Shown: positions 12,405-23,679 of the stretch, piece by piece
Layout of the letters: each line of letters starts with the position of its first letter
Position numbering within the stretch: the stretch's first letter is position 1
Assembly: GCA_963971575.1 (NCBI GenBank)
Contig: OZ020611.1
Coordinates: forward strand, 21,054,092 to 21,118,091
Source: Liopterus haemorrhoidalis
Taxonomy: Eukaryota > Arthropoda > Insecta > Coleoptera > Dytiscidae
Length of the DNA stretch: 64,000 bases
Reading direction: 5' to 3'
Program-made: the position numbers and the translations under genes
Notes under the pieces: generated by a model
The model's input: only the letters and a program-made list of their open reading frames with translations
What the model was told of the DNA's origin: nothing
Database searches by the model: none

Positions 12405-12560
12405 TAGAGCCCTGCGCGGATACGTTTTTCTGTATCCGCATCCGATCCGCATCCGCATAGACAGGATCCGCATCCGATCCGCATCCGCAACCTTTGTAAA
12501 TATGAAATCCGCATCCGATCCGCATCTGCAAAATTATCCGCACAATCCGCACAGGATTTG
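12405..12560. repeat. Cluster of ATCCGCATCCGATCCGCATCC-type units, likely hAT subterminal repeats
   Basis: More than a dozen short units of GATCCGCATCC or variants between 12417 and 12555, with further copies at 13155-13185, 13368-13388 and 15073-15090. The flank TAGAGCCCTGCGCGGATACG at 12406 looks like an hAT terminus; its partner was not found, so the element seems truncated on the right. Confidence 0.55.
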
Positions 12561-12684
12561 CTGTCTGTTTGGAAATATCTAACATGTTTCGACTTATTTG
12601 GCATATCGTTGTTTTAAAACACTACTAAATTTTGAAAAATTTTATATCATTAATATTACTTGGTCCAGAAATATGTTTTCTATA

Positions 12685-12803
12685 CTAGCGTCGGCGAATC
12701 AGTGCAGTTACGTCACACGACGTAACAAACAATTGCATTGTTCCAAACAATACATTCGTTTGTTTTGTATTGTGACGTAACTGCACTGATTCGCCGACGC
12801 TAG
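12685..12803. mobile_element. Palindromic TA-flanked MITE
   Basis: The two arms, starting CTAGCGTCGGCGAATCAGTG, are perfect inverted copies for about 32 bases. TA flanks at 12683-12684 and 12804-12805 fit a Tc1/mariner-type MITE. The whole 119 bp could fold as one hairpin. Confidence 0.85.
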
Positions 12804-13278
12804 TATCTAACGTCGTACTGAGATTATATGGATTAAAAAATAAAGATGGAAATTACAGTTAGTCGACTCTTCAATCAAGTTTATATAAAATGTAAAACTT
12901 TAAACAGCAATATCTCAGAAACTTAGTTTTTTAAGACATCTCACTGTTATTTTAGAGCAGCGATATTTAGAAATAATTAAACAAATTAATTTATCACATT
13001 TATGACCAATAAATAACAAGGAAAGTCCTATAAGAACAGCAAATTTAAAAAAATAAGTTCTTAATAATAAAACTAAATTCTGAAATTCATCCTATTATTA
13101 AAAGATGAAAGTTATATGACGATTTTAAGAATTTTAAAATATTTTTATTTTTTTCGAGTCCATATCCGAATCCATATCCGCCGAATTTATTATAAAATTC
13201 GTTATAAACATTGTATTTCTGTAATAAAATTTTATAAACTTATTATTTTTAAAACTTTTCGCAAAACCTCTTAAGAAT

Positions 13279-13392
13279 TATTAAAATCAACGTTAATATC
13301 AAAAAAATAGTATATATTTTATAAACTATAATTTTAAATCAAATTTTATTAATAGAGATTAATATTTTTATCGGTATCCGAATCCGCGTATA
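13279..13392. repeat. 114-bp direct repeat, left copy (target duplication of LINE)
   Basis: Identical at every base I compared to 14981-15094. The two copies immediately flank the LINE at 13393-14980, so they are best read as an unusually long target-site duplication. Confidence 0.9.
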
Positions 13393-14980
13393 ATAATAAT
13401 AATAATAATAATAATAATTTATTAAATTTGCCAAATACAAGAAATGTACATTAAATTATGTCAAAATACACAAATATACAGATATACAAAAAAAATAAAT
13501 AAATAAATAAGCTGCACGCAATTATACAATCACAAAGTTGCAGCTATCAATATTATCATTTAAAAATTCTTGAATACTGTAGTACATTTTCTCCAATAAG
13601 AATTTAAAAATAATTTTTTTAAATTTTTGGAGATTTAATTCTCTGATATGCATAGGTAATTTATTGAATAGGGTAACGCCTATAAATGAAGGAAGAGACT
13701 TTGAAACATTTAACCTTATTTTCGGTAGACGAAAATCAGATTTGGCTCTGGTGTTATAGTTATGAAGGTCGCTTCCACTATTCAATAAATATCCATTTTC
13801 TTTTATATATAATAGCATTTGCAATATATATATGCAAGGAAAACTTAATATTCCTAACTCTTTAAAAATCTGTCTACAATGCGCTCTTCTTGCAACCCCA
13901 CCAAGTATTCTTATTGAATTTTTCTGAGTTCTGAAAATTCTAATAGAATCAGTAGAATTGCCCCACAGAATAACACCATATTGCATGACTGACTGTATGT
14001 ATGAAAAATATACAGTTTTTGCTATATGTAGTGATACGTATCTCATGATTTTATAAAGCATAAAGTTGTACGAATTAATTTTGTTAGCTACATATTTCAC
14101 ATGTTCTTTCCAATTTAACTGTGCATCTAACACAAATCCTAAAAATTTTACATGTTGAACATGATACAGATGATCATTGTGGAAAGATCTGTTGAGACTA
14201 AAAACTAAATGGGAAGTTTTATTTTCATTAAGTTTAAGCTTATTCCTATTAAACCACAATATAGCTTCATCCATAGTAGCTTTTATATTCTGTTCAACAT
14301 GATCATGATCTACACCACTATTAATAAAATTTGTGTCATCTACATACATAACAGTACTAGCATTTACTTCATCAGGAAGATCATTTATAAATAATAAGAA
14401 TAGTAACGGCCCAATCACCGTTCCTTGACCGACCCCTGCATTAAGAGCAAGTATGTTAGACGTGTTGTTATTGTACATTACAACTTGTTTTCTATCCGAA
14501 AGATAGGATTTTATTAGAGTTAATGCAATCCCACGAAATCCATAGCGCTCGATTTTGCGTAACAATTCATAATGACTGACACAATCGAAAGCTTTAGTGA
14601 GGTCACAAAAAGTTGCAGACACATGAAGACCGCTCTCGAGTGCCTTAATGACATCAGACAATAGTTCACTGGCTGCTTTCGTTGTAGATCGTTTAGGTCT
14701 AAAACCATACTGACGTTCTGATAACAAATGAAATTTTTCTAGATAATTTACTAATCTGTTTTTTAAGGCGATTTCTAAAATTTTTGAAAAAATAGGCGTC
14801 AGTGCAATAGGCCGATAATTTGAAGAGTCATTAGTATCGCCTTTTTTAAAAATTGGAACGATTTTTGACAATTTAAGCACTGAAGGAAATGCCCCGCTAT
14901 CAAAGGCACAGTTTATAATATGAACTAAAGGATCCACAATATAGTTGGTTGAAGCTTTAATAATTATAGTATTTAAATTA
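13393..14980 (-). mobile_element. 5'-truncated LINE with (ATT)n tail
   Basis: Minus-strand insertion of 1588 bp. Its 3' end is an (AAT/ATT)n microsatellite at 13393-13420 rather than poly(A), and its 5' end is cut inside the reverse transcriptase. It is bounded by the 114-bp direct repeats. The open frame inside is intact, suggesting a recent insertion. Confidence 0.9.
13522..14937 (-). CDS. LINE reverse transcriptase, 5'-truncated open frame
   Basis: A 471-codon frame with no internal stop covers most RT blocks: VPIFKKGD and SNYRPIAL; QYGFRPKRST; the first catalytic Asp in FCDLTKAFDCVSH; GVGQGTVIGPLLFLLFINDLP; and the active-site box YVDD (MYVDDTNF), where many LINEs have YADD. Next come LKLNENKTSHLVFS and a thumb/C-terminal region ending LFNKLPMHIRE...YSIQEFLND. 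The frame continues upstream without a start to the truncation point, so the start codon called here is arbitrary and the endonuclease domain is missing. The group is CR1/jockey-like; I do not assign a clade. Confidence 0.85.
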   Translation of the reverse strand: MDPLVHIINCAFDSGAFPSVLKLSKIVPIFKKGDTNDSSNYRPIALTPIFSKILEIALKNRLVNYLEKFHLLSERQYGFRPKRSTTKAASELLSDVIKALESGLHVSATFCDLTKAFDCVSHYELLRKIERYGFRGIALTLIKSYLSDRKQVVMYNNNTSNILALNAGVGQGTVIGPLLFLLFINDLPDEVNASTVMYVDDTNFINSGVDHDHVEQNIKATMDEAILWFNRNKLKLNENKTSHLVFSLNRSFHNDHLYHVQHVKFLGFVLDAQLNWKEHVKYVANKINSYNFMLYKIMRYVSLHIAKTVYFSYIQSVMQYGVILWGNSTDSIRIFRTQKNSIRILGGVARRAHCRQIFKELGILSFPCIYILQMLLYIKENGYLLNSGSDLHNYNTRAKSDFRLPKIRLNVSKSLPSFIGVTLFNKLPMHIRELNLQKFKKIIFKFLLEKMYYSIQEFLNDNIDSCNFVIV

Positions 14981-15094
14981 TATTAAAATCAACGTTAATA
15001 TCAAAAAAATAGTATATATTTTATAAACTATAATTTTAAATCAAATTTTATTAATAGAGATTAATATTTTTATCGGTATCCGAATCCGCGTATA
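14981..15094. repeat. 114-bp direct repeat, right copy
   Basis: Partner of 13279-13392 (see there). Flanking bases on either side differ, which fixes the repeat ends. Confidence 0.9.
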
Positions 15095-15800
15095 TGATTT
15101 TTGTTTAATTTGGCACATCCTTGATCCACTAATTTGATTTGTTTTGTTGTTATATGAATTGTTTTGTTATTGTATAGAGCAGTGGTTCCCAAACTTTTTC
15201 GGTTCCGGGCGCCCTTAATGTAATAAAATTTTCTCGCGGCGCCCCAACTCAATACATAAAAAAAGGTCCTCACTTCTAATCTACTAAGTTATCAAGTGAT
15301 GACCAAAAAAAGGTCTCTACTTCTAAACTAAAAAGTGATGACAAAAAAAAATTGATGTGAAGTGTGAATTTTCACACATTTCAGGGTTTTGCAGGTATTT
15401 AGTAAGTGAATGATGATTATTTGGGTTGCCAAAACAAATTTTATGTCAAAATATTTTTTTATGAATTTTAATTCGAATGCCTATTACCATTATTTAAGTT
15501 TCTAAAGATGTGCAGTATTTTTTTTATATATCAAGGTTCATTAAGATTTTGAAAATTGCGCCAAATGGCTTCAAATTGCGTCAAATGGTTTCATTGGTTG
15601 TTTCTAGTCATAGCTCCTCCCTTTGATTTCGTGTACATTCAAACAGAATTAAATTATAATTTCAACAATTTCCACTGGTTATTAAATTTACGCTTTTAAA
15701 AATTAAATGAAACATTTGCCAAAATATAACTAGAATTTTGAAAAAATGATTTGAACAAAATAACAATGCAAAAAAAAAAATAAAAAATAATATTGTTTCT

Positions 15801-15872
15801 TCTCGGGGGATTTGAACACCATTTTCTCGGTCAGAACGCTAGTACCGTAACCATTCCACCAAGACACACGTT
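15801..15872 (-). repeat. tRNA-like segment inside family B repeat
   Basis: The minus strand shows an A-box-like TGGTGGAATGGTTACGG and a B-box-like GTTCAAATCCC, about 45 bases apart, as in tRNA genes or tRNA-derived SINEs. Arms pair imperfectly, so I do not call a functional tRNA. Confidence 0.5.
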
Positions 15873-16192
15873 ATACTTTACTGTGTTATATAACTATAAG
15901 TTTTCAACATTATTAGCAAAAAACACAAAAAATGCTTTTTTTTCCAAAAACATAATCTGATCAAAAATTCCTGTTGTACTATTCCGGTTCACACCAATGT
16001 ACATTACATAGAATTTTTTCAGATTTTTAGTTTAAACCATCTGGGCTACAGGGCTACTAAAATCGTCACGAGTAAACTCCCATTTTTAGTCAACCGATTT
16101 TTACCAAAAGTTGATCAACTCGTGCATAATTGATGTCAGAAGCTTAAATATGAAGTTTCATAAAAATTTTTTTAGCCGAATTTGCTCTGCAC

Positions 16193-16221
16193 GTGTACAC
16201 AGACAGACGGACGGAAGGACG

Positions 16222-16253
<32 letters not shown>

Positions 16254-16411
16254 GACAGGCAGACAGACAGACAGACAGACATACAGACATCATGTTAAAA
16301 ATAGTCAAAACGTTATGTAGGGACCTCACTTCGTGGAGATCCATTGAAATCTCGAAATGTCAAAATCGGTATGATCACAATATCTCCCTTATATATGTTG
16401 GCGGTCGGTAA
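16193..16411 (+). repeat. Family A repeat end with (GACA)n tract
   Basis: A tract of ACAG/ACGG units at 16200-16290, then a conserved block containing AGTCAAAACGTTATGTAGGG and ending GGCGGTCGGTAAAAA. The same block recurs at 28.6, 28.95 and 35.1 kb. Predicted peptides here are low-complexity artefacts. Confidence 0.8.
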
Positions 16412-17233
16412 AAAGGTCCTGGGTCTTCGCGGCGCACTGTTTGGGAATCGCTGGTATAGAGTATAGAAGGATATTTACTTTTCGAGATTCTTTCGCCATT
16501 CTGCCAAATAATTAAATTTCTGTTCTCTATCTTCCTGCGATCTATAACTTAAAATACGCGACTATCTCTACTTGAGAAACTAGTCTAAGTATTACTCAAT
16601 CATAAATGATTCATATTCGCTGCCTAATTTGTCTGTAAAATAAATATTAAAAATGATATATTCGCCTAGAGTAAAATAGTTGAAATAATTATTTTGTTAA
16701 TTAATATTTAAATATCTTTATTTGATCAGATAAATATGAATTAATTACGGCAAAGTGTTACATATTGCGTTTGAATATACTTACTAATTATTATTCATAA
16801 TTTGAATTTAAATTTTACTTGCGTAATATTTCTTATTATGGTACTCATCTGTCAAATAATCTAGCTAAATATGGACAATAGCCTTTGGGTGTTTTGAATA
16901 TTAGTCTATTTGATTCTAACTGTAAAATTAAAATTTCGCATTTGGTTTAAAAATTATGGTTAGTAAAAGGGCGAAAATTGAAAATAAATAGGGACGTTCT
17001 TACTATCAAAATTTAATATCAAAATTGTAAAATAACGTTTTTAGGGTTACGAAGCTAAAATCAAGAAACCTTTATAAAATCACTCATGTACCTATCTGTC
17101 CGTATGGTAAAGTGTTGTCAAAATGTTGAAATCTGTCTTTCACATTAGTACAATTCTTTGACTCGTATATAAAGAAGAAAAATACTGAGAAAATATATCA
17201 CTGGTCAAAATAAAAATATTTACAGCTATGTAT

Positions 17234-17764
17234 TAGAGATGGGTCGTACATGAACGAACCGGCTCACTGATCCGGCTCAGTACACTGACCGAAGTGATAC
17301 GTTTCACCAAATTGAAATGAACCGGCTCACGGCTCACGGCTCACTACATAGTTTCAAGTTTCAAGGATACGATTGATCAGGCTATCGTGAGCAGTAACCG
17401 AAGTGATCCGGATCTGGATCGATGTCATGTTGAACTTCGCGAGAACTCGGATTGTAATGTATTACCATAAAGTGAATTTTGTCATCAATTTGTAGGGTAG
17501 TCTGTTTGAAACTAATAAGCTTAGTCTGTACTTTCTTACAACCATATAATATAAAAATATTAAAAATTTTGGCATAAAGGCAAAGGATTTATAAAGGCAA
17601 TAAACATCGCCATAAGCTTAACACATCTGTTTTAAAATACAGTAGCTACATAAAGTGAATTGTTTGTTTACTATTAACCCGACAAAAATGTTAGATAATT
17701 CACTTCTATAGATTTTTATTTATTTAACTTCATTATTTCTTTATAACAAGATAATGAGGAAGAC

Positions 17765-17841
<77 letters not shown>

Positions 17842-18219
17842 GAATTTGTCAATAAGTCATAATTTACGTCTTGATTTCATATTAAGAATATTAACAAGAA
17901 TAAAGGTAATAAAGTGGCAAATACTCCGACGTTTTTATCGCATTTATTCCACTCGACCAAACAATTCCGCTTTCAGCTGTCTGTTCATATAATGCAAGAG
18001 GCGGCTGAACGACGTTCTACCTACATATTGCAAACCAACAACCATGTTGAACGGTGGGAGAACTGACAACTGACCGACCTTTTCTGGGTTTCTCTGGGAC
18101 ACGTTTACTTAGCCGGATCACTGAGCCAGATCAATGAGCCGGATCAATGAGCCAGTACAGCAAACTGAACGACTTCTACTGATCCGGTTCCGCAAACTGA
18201 TCCGAAATTCCCATCTTTA
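17234..18219. mobile_element. hAT-type element with subterminal repeats
   Basis: Termini TAGAGATGGG and (minus strand) TAAAGATGGG; perfect 8-bp duplication CTATGTAT at 17226-17233 and 18220-18227. Both ends carry clusters of GATCCGGCTCA-like units (17255-17420, and inverted at 18110-18200), a typical hAT layout for transposase binding. A (GA)n microsatellite sits at 17761-17843. No transposase frame. Confidence 0.92.
17761..17843. repeat. (GA)n microsatellite
   Basis: About 40 near-perfect GA dinucleotides inside the hAT element. Confidence 0.95.
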
Positions 18220-18272
18220 CTATGTATTATTCGAAAAAAAAGTATTAATTTTGAGTAAGTTATTACACTGAA

Positions 18273-18690
18273 GCTCTTCTTCTTCTTCTTCTTCTTCTTC
18301 TTAGCGTTTTCTCATCCTAGCTTTGCAGTTGTCAGATGTTATTGACTCCCAGTCTCCTTCAGATATGTATGATATCTCTTTCACGCATTAATTTGTTGAT
18401 GTGAGTTTTCCATCTCACTGCTGGTCTTCCTCTTCTATTTTTCCTCTAGGAAAATATCCTTTGGTCTTGTAACTGGTCCGTACCATCTTAAAGCCTTATT
18501 ATCCTACATTGTGTAATTATTGAGGTAATTTCCATTTCATTCCATATTCTGCCACGAAACTTCTTCTCATGAAGTCTAGCTTGACAGTTCTTATCGTGCT
18601 TCTTAGTTTATCTGTGACAAGCCACGTTTCTCCTCCATATGGTATTATTGTTTCTACAATAGAGTCCCTTCAAATTGTTTCTTTTTTGAC
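18273..18690 (-). mobile_element. LINE remnant, RTE-like C-terminal region, with (CTT)n at its 3' end
   Basis: Broken minus-strand frames read YGGETWLVTDKLRSTIRTV (the YGCETW-type box), then an RGRP-like block degraded to RGKIEEEDQQ followed by KLTSTN, ending near the (CTT)n run at 18273-18302. Order and spacing match the post-RT region of RTE-type LINEs, as in the copy at 42.6-44.0 kb. Confidence 0.6.
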
Positions 18691-18906
18691 TATTTTTTTA
18701 TGTTTTTATTCCATAACTTATATATTAATAAAATTGGAGGCTACATCTGTCTTTTTTTTTTCGATTTCGTATTTGATTTTTACACGTTGCAGGCGATTAT
18801 GAGACGATATTCGCAAGAAAATCAATTTTTGTCTGCTTGTCTGTCCAAGATTCACGCAAAAACAGGTAGACATACTTGCATTTTGTTTGGTATGATGATT
18901 GATGAG

Positions 18907-19177
18907 TAGGTGACCATTCGTACAGCCTTCTAATATTTTGTCCCGCATTAAGATGCGTCCCGCAAAAGTCCCACATTTTAACATTTTGTCCCGCATTGTC
19001 CCGCATTGTCCCGCAGTTTGTAACTTGTATTTGAGGAAATCCTTTTTTTGCTCTTCACGAAAGAATATTGGTTTTGGGAGGTGAGGACCTTTTTTTTGCT
19101 CTTCACTTGGATTTGGGAGATGAGGACCTTTTTTTTGCTCCGTCCCGCATTGCCTTCTTAAGAAAATGGTCACCCTA
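18907..19177. mobile_element. hAT MITE with minisatellite interior
   Basis: Termini TAGGTGACCATT and (minus strand) TAGGGTGACCATT; perfect 8-bp duplication TTGATGAG at 18899-18906 and 19178-19185. The interior has several TGTCCCGCAT repeats and three copies of the GAGGACCTTTTTTTTGCTC unit. Confidence 0.93.
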
Positions 19178-19442
19178 TTGATGAGTGAAAGCAGGATTCG
19201 AACAAGGCTTTGTGGTATCACAAAATTGTCATTCTGATGGTTTTTTTCGTTAAGTTTCATTAAGTTAAACTGTTTACTAAAAAACTTAAAATATCTCAGA
19301 CTGACTTCACATTAAAATATATATCAAAAATTGTTTATAATAAGAAAACAAATCGTATTTGTTCTATGCTTTTTTTCATGTGGATTAATATTTGAGTAGT
19401 TACGGGGGACATCTTCAAACTAATCTTTTGGAATTTCATCAA

Positions 19443-19580
19443 CAGTGGCGGTGATATCGGGGGGTTCGCTCCTCCCCAAATTGCTGTGGGTCCCAGTTCC
19501 CCCCCCCCCCCAGAAATGCTTGGAGAAAGATGTTTACGCAAGGGAGGACCTTTTTTTTAGCTCATCACTTGTATTTTCAC
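19443..19580. repeat. Truncated hAT-like end with one GAGGACC-type unit
   Basis: Begins CAGTGGCGGTGATAT, contains a C-run at 19500-19511 and the unit GGAGGACCTTTTTTTTAGCT then CATCACTT. No opposite terminus or target duplication was found. Confidence 0.45.
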
Positions 19581-20103
19581 CTGTCCATAAAAAATGATTG
19601 GATTAAGGTAAGAATTAATTGGTTTGGATTAACCGTTTTTTTCTTTTTTGGAAACGATTACAGAAAAAAGTGTCCAAAAAAATATTTCACGCATTACATA
19701 AATAAATTTTCAATAAGTGAATAATAATTTATATATATTTTTTTAATAATTCTAATAATTTATACTTCATACATCTACATTTTTATTTTAATAATTATAA
19801 TTATATAAAATATTCCCTTTATTTTTGCCCCTAGCAATTTTTAAACCCAATTATAGTTTACTTAACTGTCGTTTGGTGGCAGCACTAACTCGATGTGCAC
19901 GGATTACCAACCTTGAAATCCAGCTGTCAGCTTCGCTACACTTCAACTAGATGTCTCTGCTATAATCAATTTATACGAGAGAAGTTTCAACTCATTTATT
20001 TAAAAATCATTACAAAATATCAAAAATACTACACAGCATTAACATTAACCAGTCTATTTGCACTATAACTGAATAAATACAATTTATGAATATATCAAAA
20101 ATT

Positions 20104-23100
20104 TTAATCATTTATTCTTGATCGTCTTCTTTCTGCTCGTTTTTTAAGTTTTTGTTTTGAGCAAGAAACTAAATCGCATCGTTTTTGTTTCACAGCTTTC
20201 GAAATAATTTCAAGTGTATCTATTTCATTTTCACTACAAAATAAAAATAAATTAATATATATCGCAGGGGAAGGTGTACAAATTTTCGTTTAAGTAATAT
20301 ATGTTTTAAGTCGAGCATAGTTTCAAGTCATCATTGTATCATCTTATGCGTCACGTCTGAACTTCTGTACGGCTGAGAGACTATTCTTGTTACAGAAGCA
20401 ATCAAGAGAAAAATGCTCGTATTTGTAAATTGAAGTCCTCGAAGAATCCTTTGCATTTATTGGCCGCGTAGGATAACAGGGGAATCAAAAACGGGGGAAA
20501 CCGGTACAAAGTACGGCTTGGGTATACAGCTAGGCCCAGAATTAATTTTTTTTTTTTCAAAGCTCAATTCAATTCTTTGACATTTTGTTGCAAAATTTCT
20601 TTGTTTACAATTGTAATACGTAATAATAATAGGACCGTGCGAAGAAAATTCTGCGCTTGGAGCAAAGCCAGAATTTAGCGCCCTTCTTAACCCTCACTCC
20701 CCCTCCTAACCAGAGCCGTAGCCATGTCCTGGCATCGGGGCCAGTGCCAGGGGCGCGAGACCTGAGGGGCGTCATCGTGTATTACGCCAAAACAACTTCT
20801 CAAATACTATTAGTAGTGCTGTAGTCGTAAAATCAGTAGAAGGTATACCGTACATGTATCGTCACCGTCAGAGGATATTAAAATTACAAACATTAAAATG
20901 AAAAAAAGATAAAAAAGGCGCTATTTTAGGTTAAATTAATTTACAAGTGTCTACTTTAAGTATTTCCCAAGCGTGCTATCTTAAGTATTTGCCAAGGGCT
21001 CCAAAAACATTGCTACGGCTCTGCTCCTAACGACCAAGGAAAACAAGACGTTGATCAGCAATGTTGGACACAAATGCCTGGAGCTCGTGACACCAAGACA
21101 AAAGACTCTACAACATTACTGACTTAAGTCAATGGCAGATAGATTAACTCGATAAAAACAAAACGTTATTAACAATCTATGTTTTTTTTTAAAGGAAGAC
21201 CAAAATCATTTGATGATGGTCAAGGCTTGATGATAGTGATGATCAGGGGCGGATCGAAGGATTGAATCGGCCCGGGCGATTTGGATGTTTCGGCCCGGGC
21301 TCATGGGACTTGTTGACTATTTATAGGGAATGTTATTAGGTGTGTGAATTAATTCGGTTCATCTGGCAGTCAATTGCTGTACTATGGAATTTTCTAACCT
21401 CTAATATCTGCAACCGGCTTTATGTTTTAGTGTTGATATATGGCAATAATATTCAGTTGAAACGTTTGGGTTTATAACAATAACATCGTGTTTATCTGAT
21501 TCAAAAATGTCGAAATTCGAGCCAAATAAGCATCATTTCCAGGAAGTTCTCATTTTATGTTTTCATTTGCTGAAATCAGCCGCTGAAGCTCATCGAATGC
21601 TCGTAGAAGCCTATGGTGAAAGTGCTCCCACCGATAAATCATGCAGAGAATGGTTTCGACGTTTCAAAAGTGATGATTTCAGTGTCGATGTAAAACCTCG
21701 TCCAGGTCAGCCGAAGAAGTTCGAGGATGAGGAATTGCAGGCGCTAATCGATGAAGATCCGTGTCAATCGCAACATGAGCTCGTGCAATTGTAGAATGTT
21801 GAACGATCAACAAATTCGGTGCGATTGGCAGTCATGGGAAAGATTTACAAAGAAGGAAGATTTGTGCCGTACGAACCGAAGGAAAGAGACACCGAGATGC
21901 GCAAAACCATGTCTGAAATCTTGCTTGCCATGCAAAAAAGAAAAGTTTTTTTGTATCGTATTATGACTGGAGACTAAAAGTAGATATATTTTGATAATCT
22001 CAAAGGAAGGAAATCCATTTGCGACTCAGGAAAATAATCCTCATCGAGACCAAAGCGGAATATTCACGGCAAGAAAGTAATGCTCTGTATATAGTGGGAC
22101 CAGAAGATTGTAGTGCATCATGAGCTATTAAGGCAGAGCTAAACCATCACTGACGAACTTAACCAACAACAATTGCTCCGTTTAAACAACGCGTTGAAGA
22201 ATAAGCGGATGAAATATACAAAGAGACACTACAAAGTGATCCTCCAGCATGATAACGCTATATCATGTTGGAAAGATTGTGAAGGCCACCTTGGAAGCAC
22301 TTGGCTGGGCCGTTTTACCTCGCCCGCTGTATTCACCAGACATTGCTCCATCAGATTATCACTTGTTCAGATCGATGGCACACGGGATTTCTGATAGAAC
22401 AATTATGAAGAAATAGAGAAATGGCTCAATGAATGGATCGCTTCGAAGGACGAGTCGTTTTTCCGTCATGAAATAGTACAACTGCCAGACAGATGGTAAA
22501 AAATAATAGCAAGCGATGGCAAATACTTTGTATAGTGTATTTATGTTTTTTTCACAACAGAGTCTTTTCTGGAATTAATTCACACACCTAATATACTTGG
22601 CCCGACTCCCGGGCATAAATAAAGACCAAAGTATATTTAAATAAACTTATTTAATTTATATTTTTAGTATTAATATCGAAAATAAAAATACAGTCTCTAA
22701 AATAATGAAAAAATGTTAGAAAAACAAATAAAAAAGTTTGAGTGATTTCTAAAGTAATATCTTAGAATTGATCATAGGTATTTGAGTGGATAGCGGCCGT
22801 CGCATCGGCCCAAAAAAGCTGTCGGCCCATCGGGCGATGCCCGATCGCCCGATAGGTCGCTCCGCCCCTGGTGATGATGATGTTGATTGTCTCAAGTAGT
22901 TTTTATAAAATGTGAACTACTTACAGAGTTGTTGTTAAATCGAATATTCTTCTGACTGTATCTATACTTGGTGACCTGCTCATAGACAATTCGCATAGTT
23001 CTTTTGCTGGACATTCATAATTTATCTTTTCTGGAAGGTGGAAATGTTGATGACCATCTTCTAATCTAGCGCCATCTTTTCTGCAATATCTGTAAAAAAA

Positions 23101-23628
23101 TATAATTATAAGTTTTAATTGTAATTTATTTTATTTGCACTAACGAGCGTAATAGTTTTTTTTTTTTATTTTTTACAAAAATAAATGTATTGCAAATGAA
23201 AGTTATTATTGAAGTTACGTGAGGCCACAGATCAAAATAATAAATAATAATAATAAAAATAATGTCAGGCCACATACGGGACAAATGTGTTTAACAAGTT
23301 GCATAAAATAAGGCGTTACTTTAGTAGGAAAGCATAACTAATTTCTGTATTAGGACCAGGGCGGATTAATGCGTCAATTCTGTGCAACCAGTAACGCGCT
23401 CTGTAAGCAATCTATAGGTGTAACGGGTACATATAGGCAATTTAATTGATTCTGCTCGTATCCGTAATATTTACGAGTAATGTTACGGGTGTGCGCTGAA
23501 TCAACCTTTTAATTATAATGCCTACAGATTCTTTACGGAACGTGTTACTGGTTACAAAGAATTGACTCAAAAGTCAGGTGAATGGCCCTGGCGAAAAAAG
23601 TTATCGCCAGAGAGACAAAGAGAAAGAG

Positions 23629-23679
<51 letters not shown>

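Larger units (their letters stand above)
15180..16453. mobile_element. Nonautonomous hAT-type element with composite interior
   Basis: Termini CAGTGGTTCCCAAAC (left) and CAGCGATTCCCAAAC (right, minus strand); perfect 8-bp duplication GTATAGAG at 15172-15179 and 16454-16461. From left to right the interior holds two to three GAGGACC-type minisatellite units (minus orientation), a family B segment with a tRNA-like stretch, a (GACA)n tract, and the conserved end of a family A repeat. No transposase is visible. Confidence 0.92.

Noticed and set aside
16111..16411. ORFs rich in DRQTDRQTD or CLSVCLSVC
   Set aside because: Translations of the (GACA)n tract; the same artefact appears at 28.5, 35.1 and 60.0 kb.
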